Of a stretch of DNA of 64,000 nucleotides, positions 46,354 through 57,601 are shown piece after piece. The notes under the pieces were generated by a model that saw nothing but the letters and a program-made list of their open reading frames with translations, was not told the DNA's origin and ran no database searches. A program made the position numbers and the translations under genes. Source of the stretch: Sipunculus nudus (lineage: Eukaryota; Annelida; Sipuncula; Golfingiida; Sipunculidae); NCBI GenBank assembly GCA_026874595.1, contig CM049310.1, positions 53,635,058 to 53,699,057 on the forward strand, written 5' to 3'. How positions within the stretch are numbered: position 1 is the stretch's first letter; every line of letters starts with the position of its first letter.

Positions 46354-48690
46354 ATGGCGGCAAGAATAACCGGAGCAATTTTGGCCATATATTTTGCAAC
46401 AATTGTAATTGGACTTACCAGTGGAAATGTGAATACAGATAGACATTTTTTCACAAAACTTATATACAAGTGCAGGCAAAGTTGTTGGCAAAAATTATTT
46501 TTTCGTGCTGATACCTCCGGTGGCTATGACAACCGGATAAACAAACTGTATAATCGCCCACCAAACATCGAGTTTCAATAAAAAAATTTGTTCTGCACAA
46601 CACTTCTCCTTATAGGAGGGGATATAGAAAGAAACCCAGGCCCAAATTACAAGTATATATGTAAAGTATGTGAAAAACCAGTAAGATCTAATCAGAAGTG
46701 GACACAGTGTGACACGTGACGGCTGGTTCCATGCCAAGTGAATGACATGAACTATTATAAATATATCCGATTAAACTTTCAAACAGAAGAATTGCACTGT
46801 CACATCTACTCTCTGTACCATTCAACAACATTCCTACCATAGACTTAACAGATGACGGGGAAAATCACCATATGCCTTTATTTGACGAGGAAATGATACA
46901 GACTGATGATTTTAATTGCTTTAAGAACAAGGGCCAGCAAATTTTACATATAAATGTAGTAAGAAGTCTACAGCCGAAGCTAACTGAGCTGAGACGCTTG
47001 CATCAATTTCTCACGCTGCAGTCATTAGTATCACCGAAACCTTGAATGGCGAAGATGTCCAGATGCAGAGATCAACATCTCAGGATATATATCAGTACAC
47101 AAAGACCGAAAAAGCGGAGGAGTATGTGTATATATTGAGGTCAATATTGCATTCAATTTAAGAACTGACCTCACTGGCTTAGAGCAAATGGAACGCGTAT
47201 GGATTGAAATTATACTGCAATAAACAAAACCTATACTCATTTGGACTTGTTATAGACCACCAGATCAGAATGACTTTATTTAACGTAATGGAAGAATCTG
47301 TGTTATATTGTAACGATTTTAGTAAAAAGGAATATTGTATAGGGGAATTTCAATTTAAAGGTGTTACAGGAAAACCACAAAGGTATTGTAAAGCATTTCC
47401 ATGATTTATGTCTCACGTTTGATTTACAACTGATAAATAAACCTACCCGTATGAGGGCTGCACTAGAATTGATCATTGTGTAGACCTAATAAAAGTAAGA
47501 TTAGTCAGGGGTTATTACAATGGGACTCGGTGATGATGATCTGATATTCTGTTCATGAAATCTACAAAACAAATTATATCACAGGAATGAAATAAAAGTA
47601 AGATCAATGAGAAATTACTATTAGGACTTATTCCGTAAAGGAGACCTGGAATAAATTAAGACTCATTTTTATTAAAGTACTGGATCTTGTTGCACCTTAA
47701 AAAAACAGATCTTCATCAAAAAGAGAACTGAACCTTGAATAGATGAAGCAATTAAACAGAGATAACCTCCTAGCAAAGTTTAAGATATCAAAACAATACT
47801 CATTCTATTAGCCTTTCCGAAAACTCTGAAATAAGATACAAAGATCAGTAAAACGAGCAAAGGCTGTATAATTATCAGATAGAAGAAAATACGAGGGATG
47901 GGAAAAGACTATGGAAATCTTTATATCACTTAGCTTTTCCAAAACAAATAAAACTGTTGGAAATATTAGTTTAAATATAAATGGAGAAACAAAGTCTAAT
48001 GATGGCAAGATTGCTAGCTAATATGTTTGATAAATATTTATCTGAAGTAGCCACAAATCTTATTGATTCACTACCTAAATCTCCAGGACTATTTGGGAAA
48101 GCAACAGCGAAAGAATTCTTGATAGAGAAGGCATTAATAAAAAGGATTTCAATTCAAAACAGAAGAATATATGCACAGAAAGCTTAATAATATGAACAAC
48201 AGCAAAAGTACTGGTCTTGATAACTTACCTGCAAAATTCATTAAAGATGGAGCATCAGTGATCAAAGTACCTATCACCCACATCATAAACTAATCATAGA
48301 AACAGTGAAAATACCAGAGGAGTTTAAAACGGCTAGAGTTATGCCACTGCACGTCAAACGTATTAGAAAATAACTATTTATGAGCAATTGAGTACTTAAA
48401 TTCTAATTAAATAATTTGCCAATACCAGTCAGGCATCACATTAAACAGACACATGTTTAACCTATCTAACATACTATATAAAAATCACTATGGATAAAGG
48501 AGATTATACTGGAATGGGTTTATCTGACAAAAGGCGTTCGACACAGTTAATCATGGAATTCTATGTAACAAGCTATCTGCAATAGGATTAGATAAACAAG
48601 CAGTAAACTGGTTCTCCTCTTATTTATCAAATATGAAACAGATTTTAAATCTGAATGGAACTTCATCATGCATGCAAACAAGAAAACAAT
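46354..48690 (+). pseudogene. CR1-type LINE remnant: leader, 2A-like motif, PHD-like finger, APE endonuclease, partial RT
   Basis: A 75-codon frame starts MAARITGAILAIYFATIVIG, a hydrophobic leader. After a frame change comes LLLIGGDIERNPGP (about 46602-46643), then a finger with CKVCEKPVRSNQKWTQCD and GWFHAK (46657-46740). An APE-type endonuclease follows: LHINVVRSLQPKLTELRRLH, SITETLNGED, INISGYISVHKDRKSGGVC, CYRPPDQNDF (46938-47280). RT begins as NNSKSTGLDNLPAKFIKDG near 48193 and continues with AFDTVNHGILCNKLSAIGL near 48537-48594, ending before the catalytic pair. Stops are frequent. The domain order is that of CR1/L2-like LINEs; the exact clade needs a tree. It abuts the Penelope remnant, and I cannot tell which inserted first. 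Confidence 0.8.
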
Positions 48691-48699
48691 GACCCCCAA

Positions 48700-50340
48700 A
48701 ATAATTTCTACATTGTGATTATTTGCAGTCAAAAGACAATAAACTGAATATATGTGGGTATTTCTATGTATCATTATCGTCTGGTGATAATGACAAGTCA
48801 AGTATTGGAGAACGATAAAGCAAAACTCCAGGCAATAAAATTGTTTTGGTGTTTTTAAAGAAAAAAAACGGAAGTATTTTTACGAACATTCTCGGTATAA
48901 TATTGATGTTCTGCAAGCGACAAGCAGAATAAATAATGTAAATGTACTTATCTCGGATAATTTTAAATCCTGCTGCAAGACAAATTACGAGGTGCATGAG
49001 AGCCTGATCAGTCTTATTCATAAGACTCCAGACGACATGAGTGCAACGAAAAAAATAAAGAAATAAAATGAAGATTGGCAGACAATAGGTGGTCGACGGG
49101 CCAAGTAGCTCAGTTTCATAAATACTGGATGAGTGGTTCCTTCAAAGTTTGTAAATAACGCACTTTTTTTCTTAACCTATCATAAAGTGCAAAAAAAAAT
49201 GCTCAGCTGTCTCGATCACAGTCCTTTTAGAGTGGTTTACATATTGTTTGGAAAGCATAGCAAATTTCCAATGAGATGTTACCAGGACCCTTCTAGAATT
49301 TAAATTAGCAGGTCATATATCCACAGGAAGCGGGGTTTTGCGAGTTTGAAACTGAGTTGAGTGCAAAGGTGATACAATGCTCTCATTAGTCTGAATACAA
49401 TTCTTTTCGCTGTGCTAACCTAACCATGACAACATGATGTGCAAGCCTTTTTAAAATGAACCTATAGGGGCCCGCGAATCATGATACAAGTCATTATAGA
49501 TTACCAATTCCGAGTGTCAGATCAAAATATTTGCTTTGTGGTAGTATTTTACACAAGAGGCTTTTATGTTCGTTTTTTATTTACTAAATAATGAAGAAAC
49601 AATATTGTTACGCAAAAATAATGATGGTAACCTTGGCGGACAGAACTGATGTTTGAGTTTGTAGCAGTTTCGGTTGCCACAGTTTCGGCTGTCAAGCCTT
49701 CATTACGGACGGAGAGACAAACTTTCCAAGTAAAACCAGACTCATTATCAGTAACTGCTGCATGAATACACGTATTCATGAAGATATGAATGTAATGTGT
49801 ATTATTTTCCCAACAGAATACTGCCACATTTGCCTTACTTCGTGGAAGTGACAGTTGGACAGGCAGATGAAAATGGAAAGGTTTTGTTAGAAATGGTGTG
49901 CACATCCAGTTACACTAGAATTGACCACAGACCTATAGCTTGTACTGCCTCCTCAACGTCTTCAGTTAAATAAAAATCGCCGTTTGGGAGGAAGGCTGCC
50001 GCTGGTTGTAGCCCTGGTGGTGAAACCCGGAGACTCTTGCCATACAAAGCAGCGGCCAAAGTGAAGGAGATATAGAACGACTGCAGCGAAAAACGCTGTG
50101 TGAGGAATGACTTCTAGGTAGAAAGACTACAGTTTGTGCCCTTTAAACGGACCGACAGGGGGAAGGTCGACGAATAAGGGACAATCGTTCAGCTTTGATT
50201 ACTTTCGGTAATGTGAGGTAAAATAGAAAATGACAAAGGAAGTATTTCAAGGTAATAGAATAGCTTTGCTAATAACAAGGTATATAAGACATTATTGTAT
50301 AGTTCTCAGGCCAAATAAAAAAAATGAAAAGGCGAATGAG
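48700..50340. other. Non-coding DNA; repeat shared with 38.7 kb
   Basis: The 49975-50200 stretch matches 38640-38800 over CATACAAAGCAGCGGCCAAA ... GACTGCAGCGAAAAACGCTG and ends in GGGACAATCGTTCAGC, the tail of the family A repeat. I see no other gene here. Confidence 0.45.
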
Positions 50341-50344
50341 GCTC

Positions 50345-50406
50345 TGGAAAATAATAATGTTAGCGTCTCCAATAATGATTGGAGACGTTAACATTATTAT
50401 TTTCCA
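50345..50406. repeat. Near-perfect 29-bp stem hairpin with 4-nt loop
   Basis: The arm TGGAAAATAATAATGTTAGC continues as GTCTCCAAT and pairs with its complement after loop AATG, with one mismatch (G/A). Cruciform-forming; possibly a snap-back MITE or a hairpin RNA source. Confidence 0.85.
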
Positions 50407-50409
50407 AGG

Positions 50410-51690
50410 GTTATATGGTAGTTAATAAGGTAATGTGGCGCCATTCATAATTGTCGTGCAAGGTGTTTTGGTTATATGATAACTCAGCAAATGACAAGGC
50501 AACTGAGACTCTAGAAGTAAAGATTCTAAACAATTATTTATGTTTCATTGGCAGATAATCATGATATACGCTAGATATTACAGTTTAATGAGAAAAAAAA
50601 ACTTTTAACTTTTAAATTTATATACAGTACATGGTATCCTTTTGTCCATGACGAGACTAAACAAAATGCTTATAATTATAATAAGTTTTGTATGACCAGT
50701 GGCAAATGTGATGACATTCATGACGGATTATGTAAAAGATGATAACGTCACATAGTGGTGAGACGATAATTATGTTTATAATAAGATTGTGAGGTAAATG
50801 TGAGAGGATGAACAGGATTGTAATGAGATAAAACAGAAAAGATGATGCTAATAAGATATTGTTAAGGAAGTGGTGTTGGTAATAATACGGATAATAAGAC
50901 AATGAGATGATGGAGTCAGGTGAATCATATGATGATGAAGATAACGATCGAGATAATGAGAAATAAATGGGGTGAAGACGAACATTAGATGAGATAATGC
51001 TAAAGAAGATGTGATGACGATGAAAAATAATGAAATGACGACAAGAGCAGGGGCGGATCTATGATTTAGGAAAAGGAAGGGTCCTTTCTGGTGGGAGTAA
51101 TGACACTGTCTGAAAAAGTTTCCCAGGTGCGGATCTCTTAAAAAAGGTTGTGGCGGTTCAAAAAGGGGAGGGGGTAGAGGTAGACAGCAGGAGCAGATTA
51201 TGAAATGATGAAATAAGGGATAATGGAATAAAAATATCGTGACATGCTTATTATGAAATGATAACGAGAAGATGAACATATGGAACATATTGAGAAATTA
51301 GAACCAATCTGTGAGATTCTAGCGTTATTTCACCGTCATGCCACCGGATGATTAAGATAAGATGTGGTGAAGTAAAGATGATGATGATGATGATGGCGAT
51401 GGCGATGCTAACGATACGATGGTAGTAACAAGGAAAATGATAAGTGATGAATAACGAACAGTACAGTTTATAAGCTAAAAAACATGTCCTCAAATATTGA
51501 AATCAGGCGTTGATGAGGCACAACCCTTTAACCATCACACGATATTTCCAGCAACCTTGAACAGTTAGAAGTCTGACGGTCATTGTGCTTACAATCATAT
51601 TTACCCAATAGCTCGCAGAAAGTAGGTCATTGTGACAACGTAAGGACGACCAGGCGTAAGGACGACCAGGCGGATGCCTGGTAAAGGTTT
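50410..51690. other. Non-coding, ATGA/GATAA-rich DNA
   Basis: Long minus-strand ORFs here (50848-51288, 51251-51493) come from purine-rich plus-strand text poor in TTA/CTA/TCA, which leaves few minus-strand stops. Their translation (His/Ile/Ser/Leu-rich) has no domain signature. A CAGGGGCGGAT fragment lies at 51048-51058. A 17-bp phrase, CGTAAGGACGACCAGG, is doubled near 51640. Confidence 0.4.
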
Positions 51691-51694
51691 ATTA

Positions 51695-51965
51695 GACTGA
51701 CCCAGTCGATGCTATGGTTAAGCCTTAATTCATCCAGTTGACAGAGCAATCAAATCTACTTGCGCTTGCTGTGTCGCGACGCTTAGAACAGTTACTGCCA
51801 CCTCACGACAAATTATGTAACTACTTTACGTCTCTCTGACCGTCTCTATTTCTAGTGATAAGAGCTGGCATCGGGTTACGTCTATCGGTAAATGGAGTCA
51901 CGTTGTATTTAACGTATTTTAGCAGCGAACATAAATATTTAAGCCCTGGCAGGGCTAAAAGGCTC
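51695..51965 (+). repeat. Dispersed repeat family D, copy 2
   Basis: Counterpart of 44780-45030; ends in AGCCCTGGCAGGGCTAAA at about 51942-51959. Confidence 0.6.
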
Positions 51966-52729
51966 TCTCTATAGCCCAGATGACTTTCAATCAGCTAAAA
52001 TGATAAAAAAACTTGTGTTTTCGAAATGATAAGTCTGTAAAATAATATGTTGAAGTGAAAAACTGACAAAACTCACCTGAGAGTAGAGTTCTTTTTTTTC
52101 CATAGGCAAATGCCAAATTAAGTACAATGAAAACAAAACAATGTATGATGATAAAACAAAAACCTGGACAATGATTATTTGGTAAATGATAAGGCAAAGC
52201 AATCTAAAGAATGACAAGAAAAGGCAATAGTATACACCAGGCAATATGGTTATTTGGTCATCGATAGGTAAATGTATAAATGATATATGTGATAACTTGG
52301 TAAATGAAAAGCTAATACCGAGGAATGATGATCTGCAGAACGTCTCCTTAAAAAATAAATAGGACATTAAAATCTCAATGGAAGGCCAGGCAATAGGAGC
52401 AGGCAAATGACATGCCGGCAGTTGAAGGAAACCTCGAAATGAGATACGTACAGTAACATGCTGTAGAGAAGAAAAATCTGAATGATGGCATAGTACACCA
52501 ACCGCAAAAAGCATCTCAAACAATGAATAGGGGGTGAAAGAATTTGTGGTGAATGGCAGACCGAAAACTGATAACACTTTCTGGGTAAGATTACTGTTTG
52601 AAAACTGAACAGTGATAGTAGCGAAATTTCAGAGGAATCGATAGTTTGACTAAAGAGAGTTATCTGTATATTCTCAAAATGTAATTGATGATAGCTATCA
52701 AAAGTGCCTAACCTTTTCTCAGAGGTCAT

Positions 52730-53060
52730 TTCTATTCAAAACATACTTCTTCCAATTAGGGATTGTGGGATGGCCGCGTCTACTTTTCTCAACTGTCAAA
52801 TTTTAAAATAAAAAATTTGTTACAGTTCAAAATAAGGCCTTCTGCGTACATATCACATGCGCATTCTTACAATATATCAATTATTCCATTAAATTCTTAC
52901 CCCCCAAAAATCCTTTCTGTTCATGTAATTTGCCTTTAAACTATTTTAATCAAACATATTTAATGGGCTACATCTACTCCTCTTTTACATTTTATGTACG
53001 CCACTGGTGTATTAAGAATCGCCAGTGCATTCTGGGGAAAGGATTTCTTTACCCATATTC
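52730..53060 (+). repeat. Dispersed repeat family C, copy 2
   Basis: Counterpart of 39335-39670. It ends about 120 bp before the SGNH-like remnant that follows. Confidence 0.65.
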
Positions 53061-53182
53061 CCAAACCAGCGAGCACAATTTAGATATCATATCCATATCA
53101 TACGGGTTCCGTTAGTTCTAATACTCTGGTCTTTGTTTTGACATCATTCTGTATTTAATTTTACCATGCTGTACTAATTGAC

Positions 53183-53715
53183 GTGGGATTATTTACTTAT
53201 AACAGCTTTTTGGTTTCAGAAGATTGTAATCCGCAGGTTAATAGCATAATTACTTCAGGAAAAGTGCACCCATTGAAGGATAATTTGGGTTTACCTGACT
53301 ATTTATCATTACAGATATATAGGCGCCAAGGGCACACAGTTCAAACAATTATGCAGGATTTGTCGAAGCCGGATATGGTCATTTAATTTGTAGGCGAGTG
53401 CGAACGACCTAGTAGACCTCATTATCAGACCGCACGTGTTAGGCCGCACGTTTATTGTTTCGAAAATCTCACGGAACACATTCGCAATACATATGATGTT
53501 CATTGTCCCTTGCATCTATGTATCAGCTATAAACGATCTTTTTTATAAACGATTTTTTTTCACAGATGACACTTTAAACTTCAGAGCTGCCATTAAAAAT
53601 CCGTACCTAAACATGGTTCTAGAGCACATGTCTTATTTTTGATTTTGATAGCACCAGCCTCCATTCCCACGGAAGAGGCACATCTTTTAACAGATGGGGT
53701 ACATTTCATTAAGAT
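53183..53715 (+). pseudogene. Second SGNH-hydrolase-like remnant (strongly decayed)
   Basis: The frame 53183-53386 contains DNLGLPDYLSLQIYRRQGHT then VQTIMQDLSKPDMVI, the usual spacing of SGNH block II (here RQG for the usual GG/GR) before block III. A frame change leads to SANDLVDLIIRP near 53398-53433, where SAND stands for the usual GxND. LLTDGVHF near 53689-53712 is block V with Asp and His. Block I (GDS) is not seen. It is less well preserved than 16328-16935 and not closely similar to it. It could come from a transposon-borne hydrolase or a host gene copy. Confidence 0.5.
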
Positions 53716-53860
53716 TTTTACAGAAAATTTTTTTAATAAAACATTTAAAGTTGAAGGAAGCTTTCATTCAGGGACTGAAGGATGTCTAAATATAACCAAT
53801 TCAAGTACTATATAAATATTGATTAATCAAGAGAAAACACTGGAGGTTGTACATTTTCAA

Positions 53861-53862
<2 letters not shown>

Positions 53863-53918
<56 letters not shown>

Positions 53919-54058
53919 TGTCTTTTTATTTATGTTTTTCTTTTGACAATTTATGCATTGTATTTTCTTTCATAATCAAAAGTGCATTGAAATTGTTTTG
54001 AAAAATGATGTTGCAAGTTTTCATTTGACACTTTTAATCATCAAAACATGTCCGCTAT

Positions 54059-54107
<49 letters not shown>
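53863..54107. repeat. Pair of (TA)n microsatellites
   Basis: (TA)n at about 53865-53916 and 54069-54106 enclose ~150 bp of AT-rich DNA. Confidence 0.85.
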
Positions 54108-54112
<5 letters not shown>

Positions 54113-54471
54113 CTGAAGAAAAAAAACAGTAATTTCACCACAGACTGTTTCACGGGATGTGACCATGCGAGCATTAAGGGGACCATCTTTTATTTTAGGC
54201 ATTAGCTGGACAGTTTGTATCGTTCATATGGGGAAAAATGAAATTGATCTTGGTGAGAAAATGTCATTTTAGACAAAAAGGATGCGACCGATTTTCAATG
54301 TTTTATCACTAAAAGTTGTGGAGACCACATTAAGGTCCCCCTTAATCTCAGCGGTCCACCCTATTGCATGCCTTAAAAGGAAGATTGATCTTCCTTATGA
54401 TTATAAATAGAATATATCTAGCGGTCCCCCTATTGCAGCGTGGAAAGTAAGACTGGTTTACGTAATGACTA

Positions 54472-54472
<1 letters not shown>

Positions 54473-54541
<69 letters not shown>
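54473..54541. repeat. (TA)n microsatellite
   Basis: About 34 uninterrupted TA units. The minus-strand ORF across it (54469-54852) ends in a Tyr-Ile repeat encoded by it. Confidence 0.9.
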
Positions 54542-54543
<2 letters not shown>

Positions 54544-54959
54544 TGATGCAGAAATAGTGTCTATATTCATTCCAAAGTAAATATTGAACATCGATTTTAG
54601 CCGAAATGCTTTGTGATCTACTAACTGTATCCGCCAAAAAGAGTTTTGCGGATAGTATGTTTTTAGTCGGACGCCGCCGCCTCCGCTGCCGATTAGGTTT
54701 CCGGAGAACTCCTCCGTAACCACTGGGCGGAATTTTTTTAAGTACGGGATTATGATCGGGTCACATGTAAACTGCTGCGCCCTCATTTTTGGTTGACCTC
54801 TGACCTTTCCTGTCTGCCCAGCGTCCATTTGTGTGTCTGCATGTTTCCACACATAAACCCACTAGGTCGGGAACCGTTTGACCGATCAGGCTGAAAATTT
54901 TGCACAAATGTATCCCTTGGAAAGCTTTATAACATACACTAAAATGTGGCGCCACCTTT

Positions 54960-55235
54960 ACTGATCCATCTTTACTTAATTTGCAGTTTTTTTTGTTATT
55001 TGCAGATGTTTGTCTCTGTATGATTGTTGTGTTGATAATACATTTGCATGTTTGTTCACCAATGTTTTATAAACACTCGGGCAAGATTTTCCTCGGCACT
55101 CACTTAAAAAAAATAATTATTTTTATTATTATGGGGAGTTTTTGGTGCTAACATGGAAGATTTAATATCCATGTTTATAAAATACACCTTGGTTTGCCTC
55201 AGTGCTGATTCCGACCGTTGCTATTAACACAGAGC
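54960..55235 (+). repeat. Left direct repeat flanking the Mutator-like remnant
   Basis: Matches 60138-60545 over GTCCATCTTTA..., GATGTTTGTCTCTGTATGAT, TGTTTATAAACACTC..., TTTCCTCGGCACTCACTT and ATTATTATGGGGAGT. The 'CTCGGCACTCACTT' phrase recurs at smaller spacing inside both flanks. Confidence 0.6.
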
Positions 55236-55239
55236 CAAC

Positions 55240-56520
55240 ACGACCATTGAGGAAAGAGTACGTGATTCTTCACGGGAGAAATGAACAGAATCATTAGTGC
55301 CCATGTTGGCGACGGCTCTTCCAAACGTGCTCAAGAGGAATTGGAAGAAGAGAAATCTAAGAAATCTAAAGGTCCACGTGCTATAAAAAATGGGGAAAAA
55401 AGAGACAGAAAAAGGCCTTTGATAGTTGAAACGGTCCTACTGAGTGCATGCACTTGTGTCTGCCAATTCAGTAGCACCTGACACCGGGAGATCCGCCAGT
55501 GAGTACACTGATCCGTTTTGTACAACAGAGGCTAGAACCCAGTGCGGTTACAGCACTCGGGAGCTTTTGTAAGGGTGAATATGATAGAAAGCGTGGCCAT
55601 ATTACTCATACTTAATTAATGAAAGATATAGAAATATCCAAGGTGACAACCATAAACTGGCTTATGGACAACTGTTGAACAGCTTAATCACAAGGAGGCG
55701 TACTTGCCCTGTCTGTAACAATAGCACGAGGTTAGTTTCCGTTGGCAGATTACAGCGATAGGTATCAGTGGCGTTGCCAAAAGTGATTTCAGAACCACAT
55801 AACACGAAACTATCCATCAGACATGGCACGTGGTTTGCTGTGTCAAAGATGACCCTTGACGAAATATTTGAAATAACCTGCTTGTGGACAGCAAGAATGT
55901 CCCACAATCATATCATAAACGAGACCGATTGCAGTCCGAATTCTGCGATGGACTGGTCGAGTTTTTGCAGAGAAGTTTGTAAGGAGACCCTGTTACAGGA
56001 GAGTCAGCAAGGGATGCAGATAGAGGGACCTGGTGTTTTCGTATAGAGATAGATGAAAGTACATTCGCAAGGCGTAAGTACCAACAGGGACATCATGTGA
56101 GGGGGGGGGGGCGAAAAAAAGCTGTTCATGTTAGCAGAGCCAGGCAGGATGTCGGACACTTTAATACAAATCATCCTTACCTCCTGGAAATACTTCCCTC
56201 CTGGTTTCTTCATTCAGCCAGATTGTTGGCGGTCGTATGATAAATAAACAGTTTCGGGAAACACACATCAGAACGTAAACCATAACGAAACAGAAACGCT
56301 ATAGAAGGAACACAAACTGGTGAGCTCAAGCACTGAAAACAAACAATGTGTTGCTACATGTTTAAAACTACTCTGAAAGATTAAGGAATTATTTTGATTT
56401 TAAAGACCGTATACTTTGTTAAACATGGGGACATGGTACATGTAATATGTGCACAATTGTAAAGCCACTGTACTGCCTTAATATTTAAAAACAATTAAGC
56501 TTAAGCAGTGTATTTATTAA
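55240..56520. other. Interior of the Mutator-like region without a clear domain
   Basis: A 66-codon frame at 55281-55481 is Lys/Glu-rich in its first half (EELEEEKSKKSKG). 55768-56046 is open for 92 codons. Neither has a recognised domain. They could be 5' exons of the Mutator-like element. A G10 tract lies at 56101. Confidence 0.3.
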
Positions 56521-56529
56521 CGCCAGTAT

Positions 56530-57110
56530 GTGAGAGTAGGGCACATAGACTTTGCTTATGCTTATTGCATGTGATTGAAAACTGCCCATTCTCTCTATGC
56601 AGCAACCTCTACACGCAGACCGACCGCGGCTGGGTAAAGGAGGTCCCACCAAGACAGCCTAAACACCATCTGGGAAAGAAACCAAAACAGACAAGCGTCC
56701 ATCTAAGCCCTACAGGGTAAATGTCACTTCAGCAAATTAGTATCTCAAAATTAATATTGTAACAGGAGGGATTCACTTGATACAAGTTTGTCATAGTTGG
56801 ATGAAAAAAAAATGTGAGAATAGGGCCAATAGACTTTGCTGCTAAAGATAAAATGAAATGTTTGTCCAGTATACACAACTGTTACACAATTATTTGACAT
56901 ATATTTATAAGACAAATTCCTTTACTATGAAAATGACTCAAATGTCAATATAGCAGTCAAATATTGACTCAATTACACAGATTATTGCATGTGATTAAGA
57001 ACTGCCCATTCTCTGAATGCAGCCACCTCTACACGCAGCCCGTCCGCGACTGGGAAAAGGAGGTCCAACCAAGACAGCCAAAAGACCATCTCAGAAAGTG
57101 TCAAACGTGA
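56530..57110 (+). repeat. Duplicated exon-like segment (~170 bp, two copies)
   Basis: 56530-56690 and 56816-57100 share GAATAGGGCC/GAGTAGGGCA..ATAGACTTTGCT, ATTGCATGTGATT, AACTGCCCATTCTCT and ACCTCTACACGCAG. In one frame both read PLHADRPRLGKGGPTKTA or a close variant. The second copy stays open for ~55 codons through KVSNVKVAYRFQGSRFPPLT. Probably a duplicated 5' exon of the element downstream. Confidence 0.5.
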
Positions 57111-57601
57111 AAGTGGCATACCGCTTTCAGGGATCTCGATTTCCGCCTCTAACATTAGTTGAGTGTGTTGCTGATGAACAGTAAGAAATGCCAAATTCAA
57201 TAATGCAATCGGGTGGAGGTCTGCCAGACAACCAAGAACAGCAAGTGGATTGTGGTCTCATTGGAAAATGTTCAAAAACATGCCAAGACTGTCCCCACCT
57301 AGTCAGCCACAAGGTTGTCAGATGTTCTTACTGAGCAGTGAGGGTGATGAAAGCAAACTGAATAAGTATTTCAGCAGCCTGTTCACTTTTTCTCAGCTGA
57401 CTTACCGAGTTTTTATCAAGTTGTCCACTTATTTGGACTGGTTACAATACAGCAAGGTAAACATTGTTGCATGAGCAGTAACGAAGACTTTTTTAGTGCT
57501 TAAATAAATGCATGTATATGGAGAAACATATTTTATGTGTTTGCTGTTAAATTCTTATAATAATATGCTAATATGTATATTGCAATGTCTTCTATTGTTT
57601 T

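Noticed and set aside
50848-51288. 146-codon minus-strand ORF
   Set aside because: Composition-driven openness; it crosses a CAGGGGCGG repeat fragment and has no motif.
51987-52729. 196- and 120-codon minus-strand ORFs
   Set aside because: They overlap in different frames, are hydrophobic and Phe/Leu/Ser-rich, and come from purine-rich plus-strand DNA poor in minus-strand stops. No start context or domain supports them.
54469-54852. 127-codon minus-strand ORF
   Set aside because: Its C-terminal third is again a (TA)n tract and the rest has no recognisable domain.
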